From the NCBI GenBank assembly GCA_944321465.1, contig CALULL010000008.1:1-64000 (forward strand): 64,000 nt of DNA, written 5' to 3'. Position 1 is the stretch's first letter. Every line of letters starts with the position of its first letter. Below, piece by piece: positions 9,242-18,558 of this stretch. Origin of the DNA: an uncultured Bacteroides sp. (GTDB taxonomy: Bacteria; Bacteroidota; Bacteroidia; Bacteroidales; Bacteroidaceae). Position numbers and translations under genes: made by a program. A model generated the notes under the pieces. The model searched no databases. It was not told where the DNA came from and saw only the letters and a list, made by a program, of their open reading frames with translations.

Positions 9242-10717
9242 ATGGAACATCAACTCATCATCTACAACACCCTGAGCCGGAAGAAAGAACCTTTCGTGCC
9301 CCTGCATGCGCCCCATGTGGGTATGTATGTCTGTGGTCCCACGGTCTACGGCGACCCGCACCTGGGACACGCCCGCCCTGCCATCACCTTCGACCTGCTG
9401 TTTCGCTACCTGCGGCACTTGGGCTACCGGGTGCGCTATGTGCGCAACATCACCGACGTAGGCCATCTGGAACACGATGCCGACGACGGCGAGGACAAGA
9501 TTGCCAAGAAGGCCCGGCTGGAACAGCTGGAGCCGATGGAGGTGGCGCAGTACTACGCCAACCGCTACCACGAGGCCATGCGGGCTCTCGGCGTGTTGCC
9601 GCCCAGCATAGAACCGCTGGCCTCGGGACACATCATCGAGCAGATAAGGCTGGTAGAGGAAATCCTGAAGAACGGCTATGCTTACGAGAGTGAAGGGTCG
9701 GTGTACTTCGATGTGGCCAAGTACAACAAGGACCACCACTATGGCGTGCTGTCGGGGCGCAACCTGGACGACGTGCTCAACACGACCCGCGAACTGGACG
9801 GGCAGGAAGAGAAGCGCAACCCCGCCGACTTCGCCCTGTGGAAGAAAGCGCAGCCCGAGCACATCATGCGCTGGCCTTCGCCCTGGAGCGACGGCTTTCC
9901 CGGCTGGCACTGCGAGTGCACGGCGATGGGGCGCAAGTATCTGGGCGCACACTTCGACATACACGGCGGCGGCATGGACCTGGTCTTCCCCCACCACGAG
10001 TGCGAGATAGCGCAGGCCGTGGCCTCGCAGGGCGAGCCGATGGTGCGCTACTGGATGCACAACAACATGATAACCATCGGCGGGCAGAAGATGGGCAAGT
10101 CGCTGGGCAACTTCATCACCTTGGAGCAGTTCTTCACCGGGCAGCACGAGAAGCTGGCACAGGCCTATTCGCCCATGACCATCCGCTTCTTCATCTTGCA
10201 AGCCCACTACCGCAGCACGGTGGACTTTGGCAACGAGGCCCTCCAGGCCGCCGAGAAAGGACTGGGACGGCTGATGGATGCCATCCGCGAGCTGGACAAC
10301 CTGAAACCGGCGGCTGCCTCGACGGTGGACGTACGCGCGCTGCGGGCCAAGTGCTACGAGGCCATGAACGACGACCTGAACTCGCCCATTGTCATTGCCC
10401 ACCTGTTCGACGGGGCCAAGATGGTGAACAACATCGCGGCGGGCAACGATACCATCAGCGCCGACGATCTGCAGGAACTGAAGGAGACGTTCCGTCTCTT
10501 TGCTTTCGACATCCTGGGCCTGCGCGACGACAATACGTCGAACGCAGCCCGCGAAGAGGCTTTCGGTCGCGTGGTGGACATGTTGCTCGAGGAGCGTCTG
10601 CGGGCCAAGGCCAACAAAGACTGGGCGACGAGCGACAAAATACGCAACGAGTTGCAGGCTCTGGGCTTTGAGATAAAAGACGGCAAGGAGCGCACGGAGT
10701 GGAAACTGAACGTGTAA
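9242..10717 (+). CDS. cysS: Cysteinyl-tRNA synthetase
   Basis: 491 residues, the usual length. It charges tRNA-Cys in the cytoplasm. Class I signatures are clear: the HIGH-type motif HLGH at about residues 40-43 just after the zinc ligand Cys31 ([10 protein letters not shown]), further zinc ligands in WHCECTAMG and FPHHECE, and the KMSKS-type loop QKMGKSLGN. The C-terminal helical DALR-like region and the end [18 protein letters not shown] are typical. Monocistronic: divergent repeats precede it and a very large hairpin follows it. Confidence 0.97.
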   Translation: MEHQLIIYNTLSRKKEPFVPLHAPHVGMYVCGPTVYGDPHLGHARPAITFDLLFRYLRHLGYRVRYVRNITDVGHLEHDADDGEDKIAKKARLEQLEPMEVAQYYANRYHEAMRALGVLPPSIEPLASGHIIEQIRLVEEILKNGYAYESEGSVYFDVAKYNKDHHYGVLSGRNLDDVLNTTRELDGQEEKRNPADFALWKKAQPEHIMRWPSPWSDGFPGWHCECTAMGRKYLGAHFDIHGGGMDLVFPHHECEIAQAVASQGEPMVRYWMHNNMITIGGQKMGKSLGNFITLEQFFTGQHEKLAQAYSPMTIRFFILQAHYRSTVDFGNEALQAAEKGLGRLMDAIRELDNLKPAAASTVDVRALRAKCYEAMNDDLNSPIVIAHLFDGAKMVNNIAAGNDTISADDLQELKETFRLFAFDILGLRDDNTSNAAREEAFGRVVDMLLEERLRAKANKDWATSDKIRNELQALGFEIKDGKERTEWKLNV

Positions 10718-10739
10718 ACGCAACGGTCGCGTCCTTGTA

Positions 10740-10810
10740 GACGGTGGCCGGCAAGCAGTCTGTGGCGGTGCCCCAGGGCACAGCCACAGACTGCCTGTCG
10801 GCCACCCGTC
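10740..10810 (+). terminator. Large hairpin after cysS
   Basis: Imperfect stem of more than 25 bp: GACGGTGGCCG at the left pairs with CGGCCACC-CGTC at the right, and GCAGTCTGTGGC with GCCACAGACTGC around a CA loop. It is followed by ATTTTAG, so the T tract is weak. It starts 23 bp after the cysS stop. Confidence 0.6.
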
Positions 10811-10817
10811 ATTTTAG

Positions 10818-11011
10818 CCCCAATCGCTCGTTAGAGTCCAAAGCGATTTCGTTCTGCTGCCGTGCAGGCTGGCAGTCGCCTTAGTCGAAGGCGTAGCGGG
10901 CTACGTCGAGACAAAGCGGCAGACGTGATGCCGGTGGCAGGACGAAAGGACTGGGAAAGTCGGAGAGAGACTGCCAAGTACGCAGCAGGCGGTCTAATGA
11001 CCGAGCGGGGG
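10818..11011 (+). repeat. Palindromic dispersed element, copy 2 (MITE-like)
   Basis: Begins CCCCAATCGCTCGTTAG and AGTCCAAAGCG, ends GGTCTAATGACCGAGCGGGG. Same internal core as the other copies (GAAGGCGTAGCGGGCTACG, then ACAAAGCGGCAG). The termini have diverged and no target duplication is evident. Confidence 0.85.
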
Positions 11012-11020
11012 TAAAAAAGC

Positions 11021-11052
11021 GCGGCTGCACTGTTTCGTAACTGTGCAGCCGC
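11021..11052 (-). terminator. Terminator of the GH88-sulfatase transcript
   Basis: GCGGCTGCAC and its complement GTGCAGCCGC form a perfect stem; read on the minus strand the hairpin is followed by GCTTTTTTAC, about 40 bp after the sulfatase stop. Confidence 0.8.
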
Positions 11053-11092
11053 CGAAAAAAGGAATGTATGAAATTCTCTAAAACGTGTGAGT

Positions 11093-12658
11093 TCAATTTT
11101 CCCCGTAGGGTATCAGGTCGGCCAGTATGCGTTGCTCATACCAGGGGTCGCCTATGGCCTTGAGCTGGGCCGCCATCTGCGCGCACAGTTCCTTCACCAC
11201 CTCGGGGTGTTTCTCCAGAGGGAGGTTGTGCTGCTGGTAGGGGTCTTCCTGGTCGTCGAAGAGGAGGCTCTTCACCAGCTTGTGCTCCTTGCGGTCGATG
11301 TAGAGGGCCAGCGTGTAGCGGGCGGTCTTGATGCCGCGCGAGGAGGGGAAATAGCTTGTCACCTTGCCTTGGGCGTCCTTGTCGCCATCGACGTTCTGTA
11401 TGTAGAGGGCACCGGTGGGCCGTTCTACCTGCGCTTGCGGGTCGAAGAACAGAGGGGCGTAGTTGCGTCCCTGCACCTCGGAGGGAATGGAGTCGGCCAG
11501 TCCGGCCATGCCCAGCAGCGTCGGCATGATGTCGGGCGAGGAGAGCAAGAGGTCGTCCACGCGTGGTGTGAGTTTGCCGGGGTAGCGCACCAGGAAGGGC
11601 ACGTTCATGGACTCGGCGTAGGGCGAGTTCTTGGGGTCGGTCGTGCGCTGGCTGCACATGGTCTCACCGTGGTCGGAGGAGAACACGACAATGGTGTTTT
11701 CGTCCAACCCCAGTTCCTTCAGGGCATCCAGTATCTGCCCGAAGGCACGGTCAACACCGGTGACCGAGGCGAAGTAGTAGGGGGCAGAAGCGGCCTTTTC
11801 CATCGTGGGGTCTGCGTTGGGGCGGACCAGCAGGCTGTCGAGTGGGCGGTCCTTGTAGAGGTTGTAGTCCTGCTCCATGCAGTCGTCCAGTGAGCGGTAA
11901 GGGCTGTGAGGCGGGTTCATGCCTACCATGATGAAGAATGGCTTGGAGGTGTCTCGCACGTTGCCTTCGTTCTTGAGGTAGGACACGACGCGTGCGGCCT
12001 CGTGCAGGGGCGACCACTCGCGGGGGGCGTGCCGCTTGCCCTCGGTGTCCCAATAGTGGGGGTTCTTGTGCTCGTCGAACGTGCCGTAGGAGTACCAGTA
12101 GTTGAAGCCGTGGCGACGCTCGGGCGGGGTGTAGGTGTCCCACACGGGGTCTTGTTCCTCCACGTAGTGTCCGGGGTTGGCCGGGTCGTCGGGCGTGGGG
12201 AAGTCGGCATGCAACTTGCCGAAGTAGGCGCAGTCGTAACCGGCGCGGCTAAAAACATCGCTCACGCACTGGGCATCCTCGCGCAGCGAGCTTATGGGGC
12301 GGTCGGAGTTGCAGTTCAGTGGCACCCCGCTGCGGTTGGGATACATGCCGGTGAGCAACGAGCCACGGTGGGGGCTGCTCAGGGGGCAGTTGCTCTGTGC
12401 GGAGGAGAGCACGACGGCTTCGCGGGCGAAGTCGTTGAGACGCGGAGTGTGGGTGGGGTCGTTGCGGAAGTTCACGTTGTCGCGGAAGCCCTCCTGTCCC
12501 CAGAACTCCAGAGCGCAATTGCGCAGCTGGTCGGGGAAGACGTAGATGACGTTAGGCTGTTGTTTCGCCTTGTCCGCTTGCGGTCCCGTCTGGCAGCCCT
12601 GCAAGGCGAACAAGGTTACTCCACCTAACAAAATGTTCAGTTTGTAGTCCATAGTCAT
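11093..12658 (-). CDS. Exported Ser-type sulfatase (lipoprotein)
   Basis: 521 residues. Removes sulfate esters, most likely from a glycosaminoglycan or other sulfated glycan given the adjacent GH88. A lipobox ends ALQGC with Cys22, so the protein is membrane-anchored. The sulfatase signature is CPLSSPHRGSLLTG: in S-x-P-x-R the first residue is Ser94, so activation needs an anaerobic radical-SAM maturase rather than the aerobic Cys enzyme. Metal ligands are visible in VFSSDHGE. The usual N-terminal DD pair is reduced to FPDQ. The start could be the ATG at 12658 or at 12652. Second gene after GH88, with a hairpin in the 73-bp gap. Confidence 0.93.
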   Translation of the reverse strand: MTMDYKLNILLGGVTLFALQGCQTGPQADKAKQQPNVIYVFPDQLRNCALEFWGQEGFRDNVNFRNDPTHTPRLNDFAREAVVLSSAQSNCPLSSPHRGSLLTGMYPNRSGVPLNCNSDRPISSLREDAQCVSDVFSRAGYDCAYFGKLHADFPTPDDPANPGHYVEEQDPVWDTYTPPERRHGFNYWYSYGTFDEHKNPHYWDTEGKRHAPREWSPLHEAARVVSYLKNEGNVRDTSKPFFIMVGMNPPHSPYRSLDDCMEQDYNLYKDRPLDSLLVRPNADPTMEKAASAPYYFASVTGVDRAFGQILDALKELGLDENTIVVFSSDHGETMCSQRTTDPKNSPYAESMNVPFLVRYPGKLTPRVDDLLLSSPDIMPTLLGMAGLADSIPSEVQGRNYAPLFFDPQAQVERPTGALYIQNVDGDKDAQGKVTSYFPSSRGIKTARYTLALYIDRKEHKLVKSLLFDDQEDPYQQHNLPLEKHPEVVKELCAQMAAQLKAIGDPWYEQRILADLIPYGEN

Positions 12659-12670
12659 GTTTCTTTAGAA

Positions 12671-12700
12671 AGTAGCCTTGCCTGTGCAGGCAAGGCTACT
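12671..12700 (-). promoter_or_regulatory. Perfect intercistronic hairpin between GH88 and sulfatase genes
   Basis: AGTAGCCTTGCCTG, a TG loop and the exact complement CAGGCAAGGCTACT give a 14-bp stem. It lies 12 bp before the sulfatase start, where it could attenuate, stabilise or mark processing of the mRNA. The following bases (TTTCTAAAG) are a poor T tract. Confidence 0.7.
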
Positions 12701-12731
12701 TGTAAATATGTAGATTGCGTTTTTTTCCTGT

Positions 12732-13937
12732 TTACTTCTTCTCAAGGTCGCGCTTGCGGATGAGGGCTTCCAGGAAGTAGTAGTCGGCATAGTTCAGAGG
12801 CACGTCGATTTCGGCACCGTGGGGAATGCTGCCTACGGAGTGCATCAGGATGAAGTTGCCGTTGGTGCCTACGGCTGCGCGGTAGGCGGGCGAGGCGAGG
12901 CTTTCCATAATCTTGTCGGCCATTTCCTTATAACCTTTGTCGGGCACGTAGGTGCTCAGCTCGTAGAGGGCCGAAGCGGTGCAGGCTGCTGCAGAGGCAT
13001 CGCGCGGCTCGTTGGGGATGTTGGGCGCGTCGTAGTCCCAGTAGGGAACGAGGTCTTCGGGAAGGTTCTTGTTGGTGAAGATGAAGTTGTATACCTTCTG
13101 GGCTTGGTCAAGATAGCTGGGGTCCTTGGTGTAGCGATAGCACATGGTGTAGCCATAGAGTGCCCATGCTTGTCCGCGTGCCCAAGCCGAGGAGTCGGCG
13201 TAGCCCTGAGCCGTCTGGCGGTTGCGCACGGCACCGGTCTCGGGGTCGTAGTCTACTACGTGGAAACAGCTGTTGTCCTCGCGGAAGTGATTCTTCATCG
13301 TGGTGTTGGCGTGGCTCACGGCGATGTTGTAGAACGTAGAGTCGCCCGACAGTTTGGTGGCTTCGAACATCAGTTCAAGGTTCATCATGTTGTCGATGAT
13401 GACGGGGCATTTCCAACCACGCTCGCCTTGCCAGCCACGGTCGGCATCCCACGACTGGATGACACCGGCTTTCGGGCGGAAACGCGTGGAGAGCGACTTG
13501 GCTGTCTGTACGATGACGGGGACGTACTCTTTCTTGTCGGCATAGCGGTAGCCGTTGAGGTAGCTGCTGCCTATCATAAAGCCTACGTCGTGGTGCCACG
13601 TGAGGTATTGAACGGAGTCGAGAGCTTCGGTGTATTTTTCGGCCAGCGGCTTCCACTTCTCGTCGCCTGTCAGCTCGTAGGTGTACCACATGTTGCCGGG
13701 GAAGAAGCCCGAGCACCAGTCGTCGATGGGCACGTAGACGATGTTGCCGTCCTTGTCGATGGTGCGCGGATTGAGAATTTTGCCCGATTTCTCGATGATG
13801 TCTGTCTGGAGAGTCTCCTGGGCTACGGCGTTGTTGATGTTGTCTTGGATGAAATCCGTTTCTGTCGTTTTTTTCTGTCCGTTACAACCGGCCAGCACCA
13901 GGAGGGATATACCCAGCGTAGTGAAGATTGTTTTCAT
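12732..13937 (-). CDS. GH88 unsaturated glucuronyl hydrolase (lipoprotein)
   Basis: 401 residues. Cleaves the unsaturated uronic acid left at the non-reducing end of oligosaccharides by polysaccharide lyases. A lipobox (LLVLAGC, Cys18) places it at the membrane. The alpha6/alpha6 barrel family is recognised from WSGFFPGNMWYTYELT-like and SSAWARGQAWALYGY segments. The likely catalytic acids by family comparison are Asp117 in HHDVGF and Asp182 in IIDNMMN. First gene of a two-gene unit with the sulfatase, which suits degradation of a sulfated uronic-acid glycan; no lyase is in the window. Confidence 0.93.
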   Translation of the reverse strand: MKTIFTTLGISLLVLAGCNGQKKTTETDFIQDNINNAVAQETLQTDIIEKSGKILNPRTIDKDGNIVYVPIDDWCSGFFPGNMWYTYELTGDEKWKPLAEKYTEALDSVQYLTWHHDVGFMIGSSYLNGYRYADKKEYVPVIVQTAKSLSTRFRPKAGVIQSWDADRGWQGERGWKCPVIIDNMMNLELMFEATKLSGDSTFYNIAVSHANTTMKNHFREDNSCFHVVDYDPETGAVRNRQTAQGYADSSAWARGQAWALYGYTMCYRYTKDPSYLDQAQKVYNFIFTNKNLPEDLVPYWDYDAPNIPNEPRDASAAACTASALYELSTYVPDKGYKEMADKIMESLASPAYRAAVGTNGNFILMHSVGSIPHGAEIDVPLNYADYYFLEALIRKRDLEKK

Positions 13938-13986
13938 AATAGTGGATTTTGGAATAAAATAGTGTTGTTAATCTTGTTATTTCTTG

Positions 13987-13994
13987 CAAAAGTA
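13987..13994 (-). promoter_or_regulatory. -7 box TACTTTTG of the GH88 gene
   Basis: TAnnTTTG match on the minus strand, 50 bp before the GH88 start. Confidence 0.55.
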
Positions 13995-14094
13995 CGCCTT
14001 TCTTTTTGCTCCTACAAGCAGAAATTATTCATATAATGGCTAAAATCGTAGTGTTGAGGCTTCGCCGGGTGTCATTGGGGTGTGCCGGAGGGAC

Positions 14095-14248
14095 TAAACC
14101 TGCTGCGGGAGGCTGCGCGGCCTGTACCTGCTACCGGGACCGGGGAACGGCGGTCCGTGGGCACACCTGTGCCCGCGTGGGAGCGAAGGTGTGCCCCCGG
14201 ACGGGCACAGGTGTGCTTGCGAGGGGGTGAACCTGTGCTGGTTTTAGG
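14095..14248. repeat. 22-bp dyad repeat array, locus 2 (7 units)
   Basis: Best units begin at 14161 (GCACACCTGTGCCCGCG), 14183 and 14205 (GCACAGGTGTGCTTGCG), exactly 22 bp apart; weaker units extend to both sides in phase. Lies between the divergent GH88 and thioesterase genes. Confidence 0.8.
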
Positions 14249-14254
14249 GGTGAG

Positions 14255-14345
14255 GTTTTAGTTGACGAGTTGACAAGGGACGAGGGGTTAGGGACAAGTT
14301 GACAAGGTATCAGGCACGAGTTGACAAGGGTTGAGGTGTTCGGTA
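14255..14345. repeat. Degenerate GTTGACAAGG-type repeats
   Basis: AGTTGACAAGG occurs three times (near 14264, 14296 and 14319) with related GACGAGG pieces between. Similar words occur near 35795-35815 and, inverted, near 36110-36150. No coding sense. Confidence 0.55.
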
Positions 14346-14390
14346 GAAGGCATTAGAGCTGAGGGAGGAACATGAGGACGGGCGGGCTTC

Positions 14391-14490
14391 GCAGGGGGCA
14401 ACCATGCTTAGCCGGGGTGTGAGCGCAGCGGACCACTGGATAGGTGGAACCCAATACATTCCCCGGCCTCTCAGGGGCCGAATGGCACAA
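14391..14490 (+). repeat. Dispersed ACCATGCTTAGCCGGGG element, copy 1
   Basis: Contains CAACCATGCTTAGCCGGGG, GTGAGCGCAGCGGACC, then CCGGCCTCTCAGGGGCCGAATGGCACA. Related copies at 33721-33830 and 35971-36075 share the same order of blocks. Palindromic blocks suggest a structured or miniature mobile repeat. Confidence 0.75.
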
Positions 14491-14573
14491 GGAAGGGGGG
14501 GTAGGGGTTAGGGAACAAGGCCAGGCGGTGAAGAATAGGCGGGGCGGGAGGACGGTGGTGTCCCGATTATGCG

Positions 14574-14581
14574 TATCTTTG
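14574..14581 (+). promoter_or_regulatory. -7 box TATCTTTG, probable thioesterase promoter
   Basis: TAnnTTTG match 90 bp before the thioesterase start. Confidence 0.5.
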
Positions 14582-14670
14582 TACGGACCGGACGGAACAG
14601 CCCTTGGGACAGAGGACGATTGTGGCAGGAGGCCCGCCCGGGAGATGAACGTACATATATAAAATAGGTA

Positions 14671-15078
14671 ATGACAGCACAAGAGTTTTTCAAGGACGAC
14701 CGCTTTGCGGTGCAGGCGGGTGTCGAGCTGACGGAAGTATCGCCCGGACGGGCCAGAGCCTGCCTGCGGGTGGGGAGGCAACATCTTAATGCCGGAGGGC
14801 GCACGCAGGGCGGGGCCATCTTCACCCTGGCCGACCTGGCGCTGGCCGCTGCGGCCAACTCGCGCGGGCGGCTGTCTTTCTCGCTCTCGGCCTCGCTCAC
14901 CTTCCTGCGCGGCAGCGGCGATGGCGACACGCTTTGGGCCGAAGCGTCCGAACGCTACACGGGGCGCACGACGGGTTACTACCAAGTGGATATCACCAAC
15001 CAGCGGGGCGAACTGGTGGCCGCCTTCCAGACAAGCGTGTTCCGCATGGATTGCCCCGTGCCGTTTGACTTGCCCTGA
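14671..15078 (+). CDS. PaaI-type hotdog-fold thioesterase
   Basis: 135 residues, the normal size for the family. Hydrolyses acyl- or aryl-CoA thioesters; the substrate is unknown. The hotdog signature HLNAGGRTQGGAIFTLADLA (about residues 33-52) carries the GG and Asp expected near the active site, and the C-terminal strand GELVAAFQTSVFRM is typical. Stands alone: convergent with the DUF3108 gene, whose stop is 16 bp away, and preceded by repeats and a -7 box. Confidence 0.9.
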   Translation: MTAQEFFKDDRFAVQAGVELTEVSPGRARACLRVGRQHLNAGGRTQGGAIFTLADLALAAAANSRGRLSFSLSASLTFLRGSGDGDTLWAEASERYTGRTTGYYQVDITNQRGELVAAFQTSVFRMDCPVPFDLP

Positions 15079-15093
15079 GAGAACGGCAGGAAC

Positions 15094-15987
15094 TTACCCC
15101 TCGGTGAAGACCGAGGTGATGGGGTGGCGGTTGCCTTCGACGTGTTTCAGGAAAGCCTTGGCCGAGCCGATGTTGAGGTACATGTCGAGCCGCACGGGCA
15201 GGTGGTTGTCGTCGTCGGAGATGTAGAACGTGATGACTTCCTGTTCCTTGCCCTTCTTGTCGTATTCCACGAACGAGAACACGAGGCAGTGGTACAGGCG
15301 GTCGTCGTCGGCATCGATGTCCTCCTTGCCCCGGTAGATGAGTGTCTGCTGCTCCACTTTGCGGCCTGTGGCCATAGGGAAGTGTATCTTGTCGCCCGGG
15401 CGATAGTCGTCGGGGTCGTAGGAACGTGCCTGTGCCAGGATGCTCAGCATGTCGAAGATGCAGCGCGTGTCGCTGTACTCCATTTCCTGTATGCGCCCGT
15501 CGCGCCAGGTGCGGCGTTGCTTCACGTGAGAGCTGTCGTTGGCGTAGCTGAACCAGGCTTCGTCCACCGTGTAGCGTTTGCCCTCCTCGGCGGCTTTGCA
15601 GAAGTAGCGGGGCTCCAGAAGGTCGCTGACGTAGCACGTCAGCGTGTCGCGCATCTTGAAGAAGAGGTCGAGCCGCTTGCTGCTGTTGGCCAGCAGGTCG
15701 AAGCGGTAGGCCGGGCGGTTGTCGTAGGTGGCCGTGTCGGTGGTGAGGCAGGCTGTCCCGGCTTTTATCCAGATGAACTTCCAGTTGAAGTACAGGTTGT
15801 AGTCCACCTTCTCGCCGGGGCTGAAGGCTTTGTTCACGGCTGAGCATTGGGCATGTGCCGGAAGCGCCGCAAACAGGGCGGCAAGCAGGCACAGGGTGGC
15901 ACACGCGCGACGCAGCCCTTGCAGCGGCGGGCGGGCGGGGGCGTGGTCAGTATTTGCTGCTGTTGCGGTTCTTCTTCTTGTTCTCAT
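15094..15987 (-). CDS. DUF3108 exported protein
   Basis: 297 residues. After a basic N-terminus the segment TLCLLAALFAALPAHAQ is a signal peptide. The body (FSPGEKVDYNLYFNWKFIWI, later DDDNHLPVRLDMYLNIGSAK) fits the DUF3108 family of envelope proteins with unknown role. Its start overlaps the end of the upstream Ig-like lipoprotein gene by 41 bp in another frame, which implies translational coupling; a shorter start inside the signal region cannot be excluded. Confidence 0.85.
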   Translation of the reverse strand: MRTRRRTATAANTDHAPARPPLQGLRRACATLCLLAALFAALPAHAQCSAVNKAFSPGEKVDYNLYFNWKFIWIKAGTACLTTDTATYDNRPAYRFDLLANSSKRLDLFFKMRDTLTCYVSDLLEPRYFCKAAEEGKRYTVDEAWFSYANDSSHVKQRRTWRDGRIQEMEYSDTRCIFDMLSILAQARSYDPDDYRPGDKIHFPMATGRKVEQQTLIYRGKEDIDADDDRLYHCLVFSFVEYDKKGKEQEVITFYISDDDNHLPVRLDMYLNIGSAKAFLKHVEGNRHPITSVFTEG

Positions 15988-17884
15988 CGGGCTTTTGTTT
16001 TTTCAGTTCGAGGGGTTTCTGCTGGTCGAGCCGCTTCTCGGTGACGTTCCAGTTCTGCAACACTTCGAAGTTGGCCTTAAACTCCACCACCTGTGGGTAG
16101 TAGTAGACGGTCTCGGGCTGCAACTTGCGCTGGTAGTCGCCCGTGTCCCACCGCCCGTTGCCGTTGGCATCGAGCACCACGCGCGCGCCGTACTTGCCGG
16201 GGGGCAGGTAGTAGAAGTCGGCTTTGCTGTCGACCACATCCGTGCTGCGGGCCACGGCATCTCGTGAGTCGAGCAGTTCGACGAAGGCGGGCACGCTGTC
16301 GGGCAGGCCGGTGAGATTGAAGTAAACGGTGCTGTACTCTTCGAGCTTCTTCACCTTGAACTCCTTCTTGATGGCATCGGTCTGCAGTCCGTACAGCCCG
16401 CGGAAGGCCAGCGAGTCGGCCCGGAACTCGTAGGACTCGCCCGGTTGCCAGTCGGCATAGAGGTTGTAGCGGCGCAGGTTGGCGCTGTCGCGGCCAAACT
16501 CGAAGGGCACATCCTCCCACAGGGTATCCACCTTCAGGCGCAGGTGCAGGGCCGAGTCGGCATAGCTTGCGAGGGGCTCGGGGAAGGTGAGCGTGATGTA
16601 GTCGTAGACATCCATCGATGAGGGGACGTAGACCTCCTCGGGTTCCAGGAACTCGGTCTTGGGTTTGTCTTCGTCCTTGTCCCTCCCCTTGCGGCGTTTC
16701 TTCTTGCTCTCTTCCTGTTCTTGCTCAAAACGTTTCTGTTCGCGCGACTTGTACTTTTCCCTGGACACCAGCCGCAGGGTGTCGGTGGCGGGCACGAGCT
16801 GGTTCAGGGTGTCGGTGTAGAGGTAGGTGATGCTTGCCGTCAGTGTGTCTTGCCGGTAGACGAGCGAGTCGCGTATCCAGTAGACGAGGGTGTCGGTGCG
16901 CCCGGTGGGGAACTCCATTTCGAACGCGTCGCGGGCATCGAAGTCCAGTCCTGTGAGGGTGGGCAGCGTGTCGGCGGCGGCAGAGAAGTAGAGGGTGAAC
17001 TTGTGGGGCACCGCACGCTCGGCTTTGATGAAGCGTTGGGAGTAGTGGGTTTCCTTGAAACTGCGTAGCATGATGTCGTCCGGCAAGTAGTAGGTGTACT
17101 CCCGCTCCGTGATGGTGTCTATTGTCAGCGAGTCTATCCAGAACGTGTCCTGCCGCAGGCGTTGTTCCTGCGCGGGGATGATGATGGAGTCGCTGAAGGC
17201 TATTACTTCCGAGGGCTGGCTGAAGAAATAGTCCTGATCGGCATCCTGCAAGGCGTAGATGCGGTAACGGCCCGGTGCCACGCCGCGTATGGAGAAGTTG
17301 CCCCGGCTGTCGGTGCGCCCCACGCGCTCGAGCGGCAAGGTGGTGAAGGCCGAGTCGGCCAGGTTGGAATGCAGTCCCACGAGGATGCCCTTCACCGGTT
17401 CGAGGTCGGCGGCGTTGAGCACGGTTCCTGCCACGGCCATGGTGTCGAGGCGGTCGCCGGTGGAGAACGTGAAGGTGAAGCCTTGCAAGGGGTTGCCTTC
17501 GTTGTTGTCCTGTATGGCGTCGGCAAAGTCGATGGTGTAGGTGGTGGAGGGCTTCAGCGTGTCCTCCAGTGTGACGATGACGCGCTTGCCGTTGGTCTTC
17601 ACCTCGGGTTGCTGGCGTTGGGGCGGCGAGATGACGACCTTCTCGCCCGGCTTGTCGAGCTTGATGTATTCGTCGAACTCTATGGATACGCGCTTGCGGT
17701 TGTAGTTCAGTGTGCCGGGGGCAGGGTTGCTCTTGACGAACACGGGCGGTGTTTCGTCGTAGGGGCCTCCTTCCAGGCGGCCTATGCTGGCGCACGACAG
17801 CATCCCGGCGGCCAGTGCCACCGCCGCCGCGCCGCGCCGCAGCAGCGGGTGGCCCAGTATGTGTTTTATCCAACGTCCTATCAT
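15947..17884 (-). CDS. Ig-like (Big_5) domain lipoprotein
   Basis: 645 residues. Lipobox GMLSC at about residue 31. Next comes a Big_5/SbsA-type Ig domain (TPPVFVKSNPAPGTLNYN, VSIEFDEYIKLD) to about 130. A short carboxypeptidase-regulatory-like beta domain follows (RTDSRGNFSIRGVAPGRYRI). The long C-terminal part includes a charged EQEQEESKKKRRKGRDKDED stretch near residues 390-410. Proteins of this layout are common in Bacteroidetes and may be structural envelope proteins; function unknown. A -7 box lies only 6 bp before the ATG, so the mRNA may be nearly leaderless. Confidence 0.87.
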   Translation of the reverse strand: MIGRWIKHILGHPLLRRGAAAVALAAGMLSCASIGRLEGGPYDETPPVFVKSNPAPGTLNYNRKRVSIEFDEYIKLDKPGEKVVISPPQRQQPEVKTNGKRVIVTLEDTLKPSTTYTIDFADAIQDNNEGNPLQGFTFTFSTGDRLDTMAVAGTVLNAADLEPVKGILVGLHSNLADSAFTTLPLERVGRTDSRGNFSIRGVAPGRYRIYALQDADQDYFFSQPSEVIAFSDSIIIPAQEQRLRQDTFWIDSLTIDTITEREYTYYLPDDIMLRSFKETHYSQRFIKAERAVPHKFTLYFSAAADTLPTLTGLDFDARDAFEMEFPTGRTDTLVYWIRDSLVYRQDTLTASITYLYTDTLNQLVPATDTLRLVSREKYKSREQKRFEQEQEESKKKRRKGRDKDEDKPKTEFLEPEEVYVPSSMDVYDYITLTFPEPLASYADSALHLRLKVDTLWEDVPFEFGRDSANLRRYNLYADWQPGESYEFRADSLAFRGLYGLQTDAIKKEFKVKKLEEYSTVYFNLTGLPDSVPAFVELLDSRDAVARSTDVVDSKADFYYLPPGKYGARVVLDANGNGRWDTGDYQRKLQPETVYYYPQVVEFKANFEVLQNWNVTEKRLDQQKPLELKKQKPDENKKKNRNSSKY

Positions 17885-17889
17885 AGCTG

Positions 17890-17897
17890 CAAAAATA
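17890..17897 (-). promoter_or_regulatory. -7 box TATTTTTG very close to a start codon
   Basis: TAnnTTTG match on the minus strand. The predicted transcription start would fall at or next to the ATG at 17884. Confidence 0.45.
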
Positions 17898-18250
17898 AGG
17901 TTTCTTTGTCAAACAACGGGGCGGAGGGGGGACAATTTAAGAATTAAAAAGGGATGCGGGCGGCGGTGTCTGCTGTGCCCGTCGTTGCGGGCGGGTGGCC
18001 TGTGGCGCGGAGGGGGAGGTACAGGGCGGGCAGACGGGTGGCCAGGTTGTCATTTTGCTTTTTCTACTGTCTGTGGTTGTCTTGTTTCGGGGCGTGGGCG
18101 GAGTGTGTGCCGATTTCTGAAACGGAATGACCGTTCTTTGCTGTTCTTCAGGTTGATACATGAATGTTGACAAAAAATCCGGAAGCGAACGGTTGTCTTG
18201 TTTTGCCCTTAGGTGAGCGTTCGCGGAGGCTTGGGGCTGCTGCGGCGGAG

Positions 18251-18360
18251 GCGCAGGTCTGCGCGTTTGGGGGCTGTGGGGCGCGTGCGGGCGGGCAGAG
18301 GTGTGCCCGCCGGGCCGTTTGCCTTTGTCCGTCGGAGGACTTGCCTTTGTGTCGCCCCTC
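18251..18360. repeat. 22-bp dyad repeat array, locus 3 (5 units)
   Basis: Units at 18251, 18273, 18295, 18317 and 18339, each exactly 22 bp; the third is GCAGAGGTGTGCCCGCC plus GGGCC. Lies in the 1.1-kb divergent gap between the Ig-like gene and the efflux operon. Apart from this array and two -7 boxes I see nothing recognisable in 17941-18973. Confidence 0.75.
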
Positions 18361-18558
18361 GCACAGGACTTGTGGCGGGGGTGGCAGCATGAGGGCCGGG
18401 GCGACGGCGGTTCCGGTTGGCGGTTTTGCGCGTCGGTCGTTGTAAGGGAAAAGGGGTTTTTCGTTGCTCGGTGTCGTGATTTTGTTTCGTTGGGCTGACT
18501 TTCTGTCCGATTGGACTGATTGTTCCCGGAAGCGTGCGGAGGTCTGTCCCGAAAGGCG

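Noticed and set aside
9227-10723. 498-codon frame antisense to cysS
   Set aside because: Shadow of the clear cysS frame; no domain or start context.
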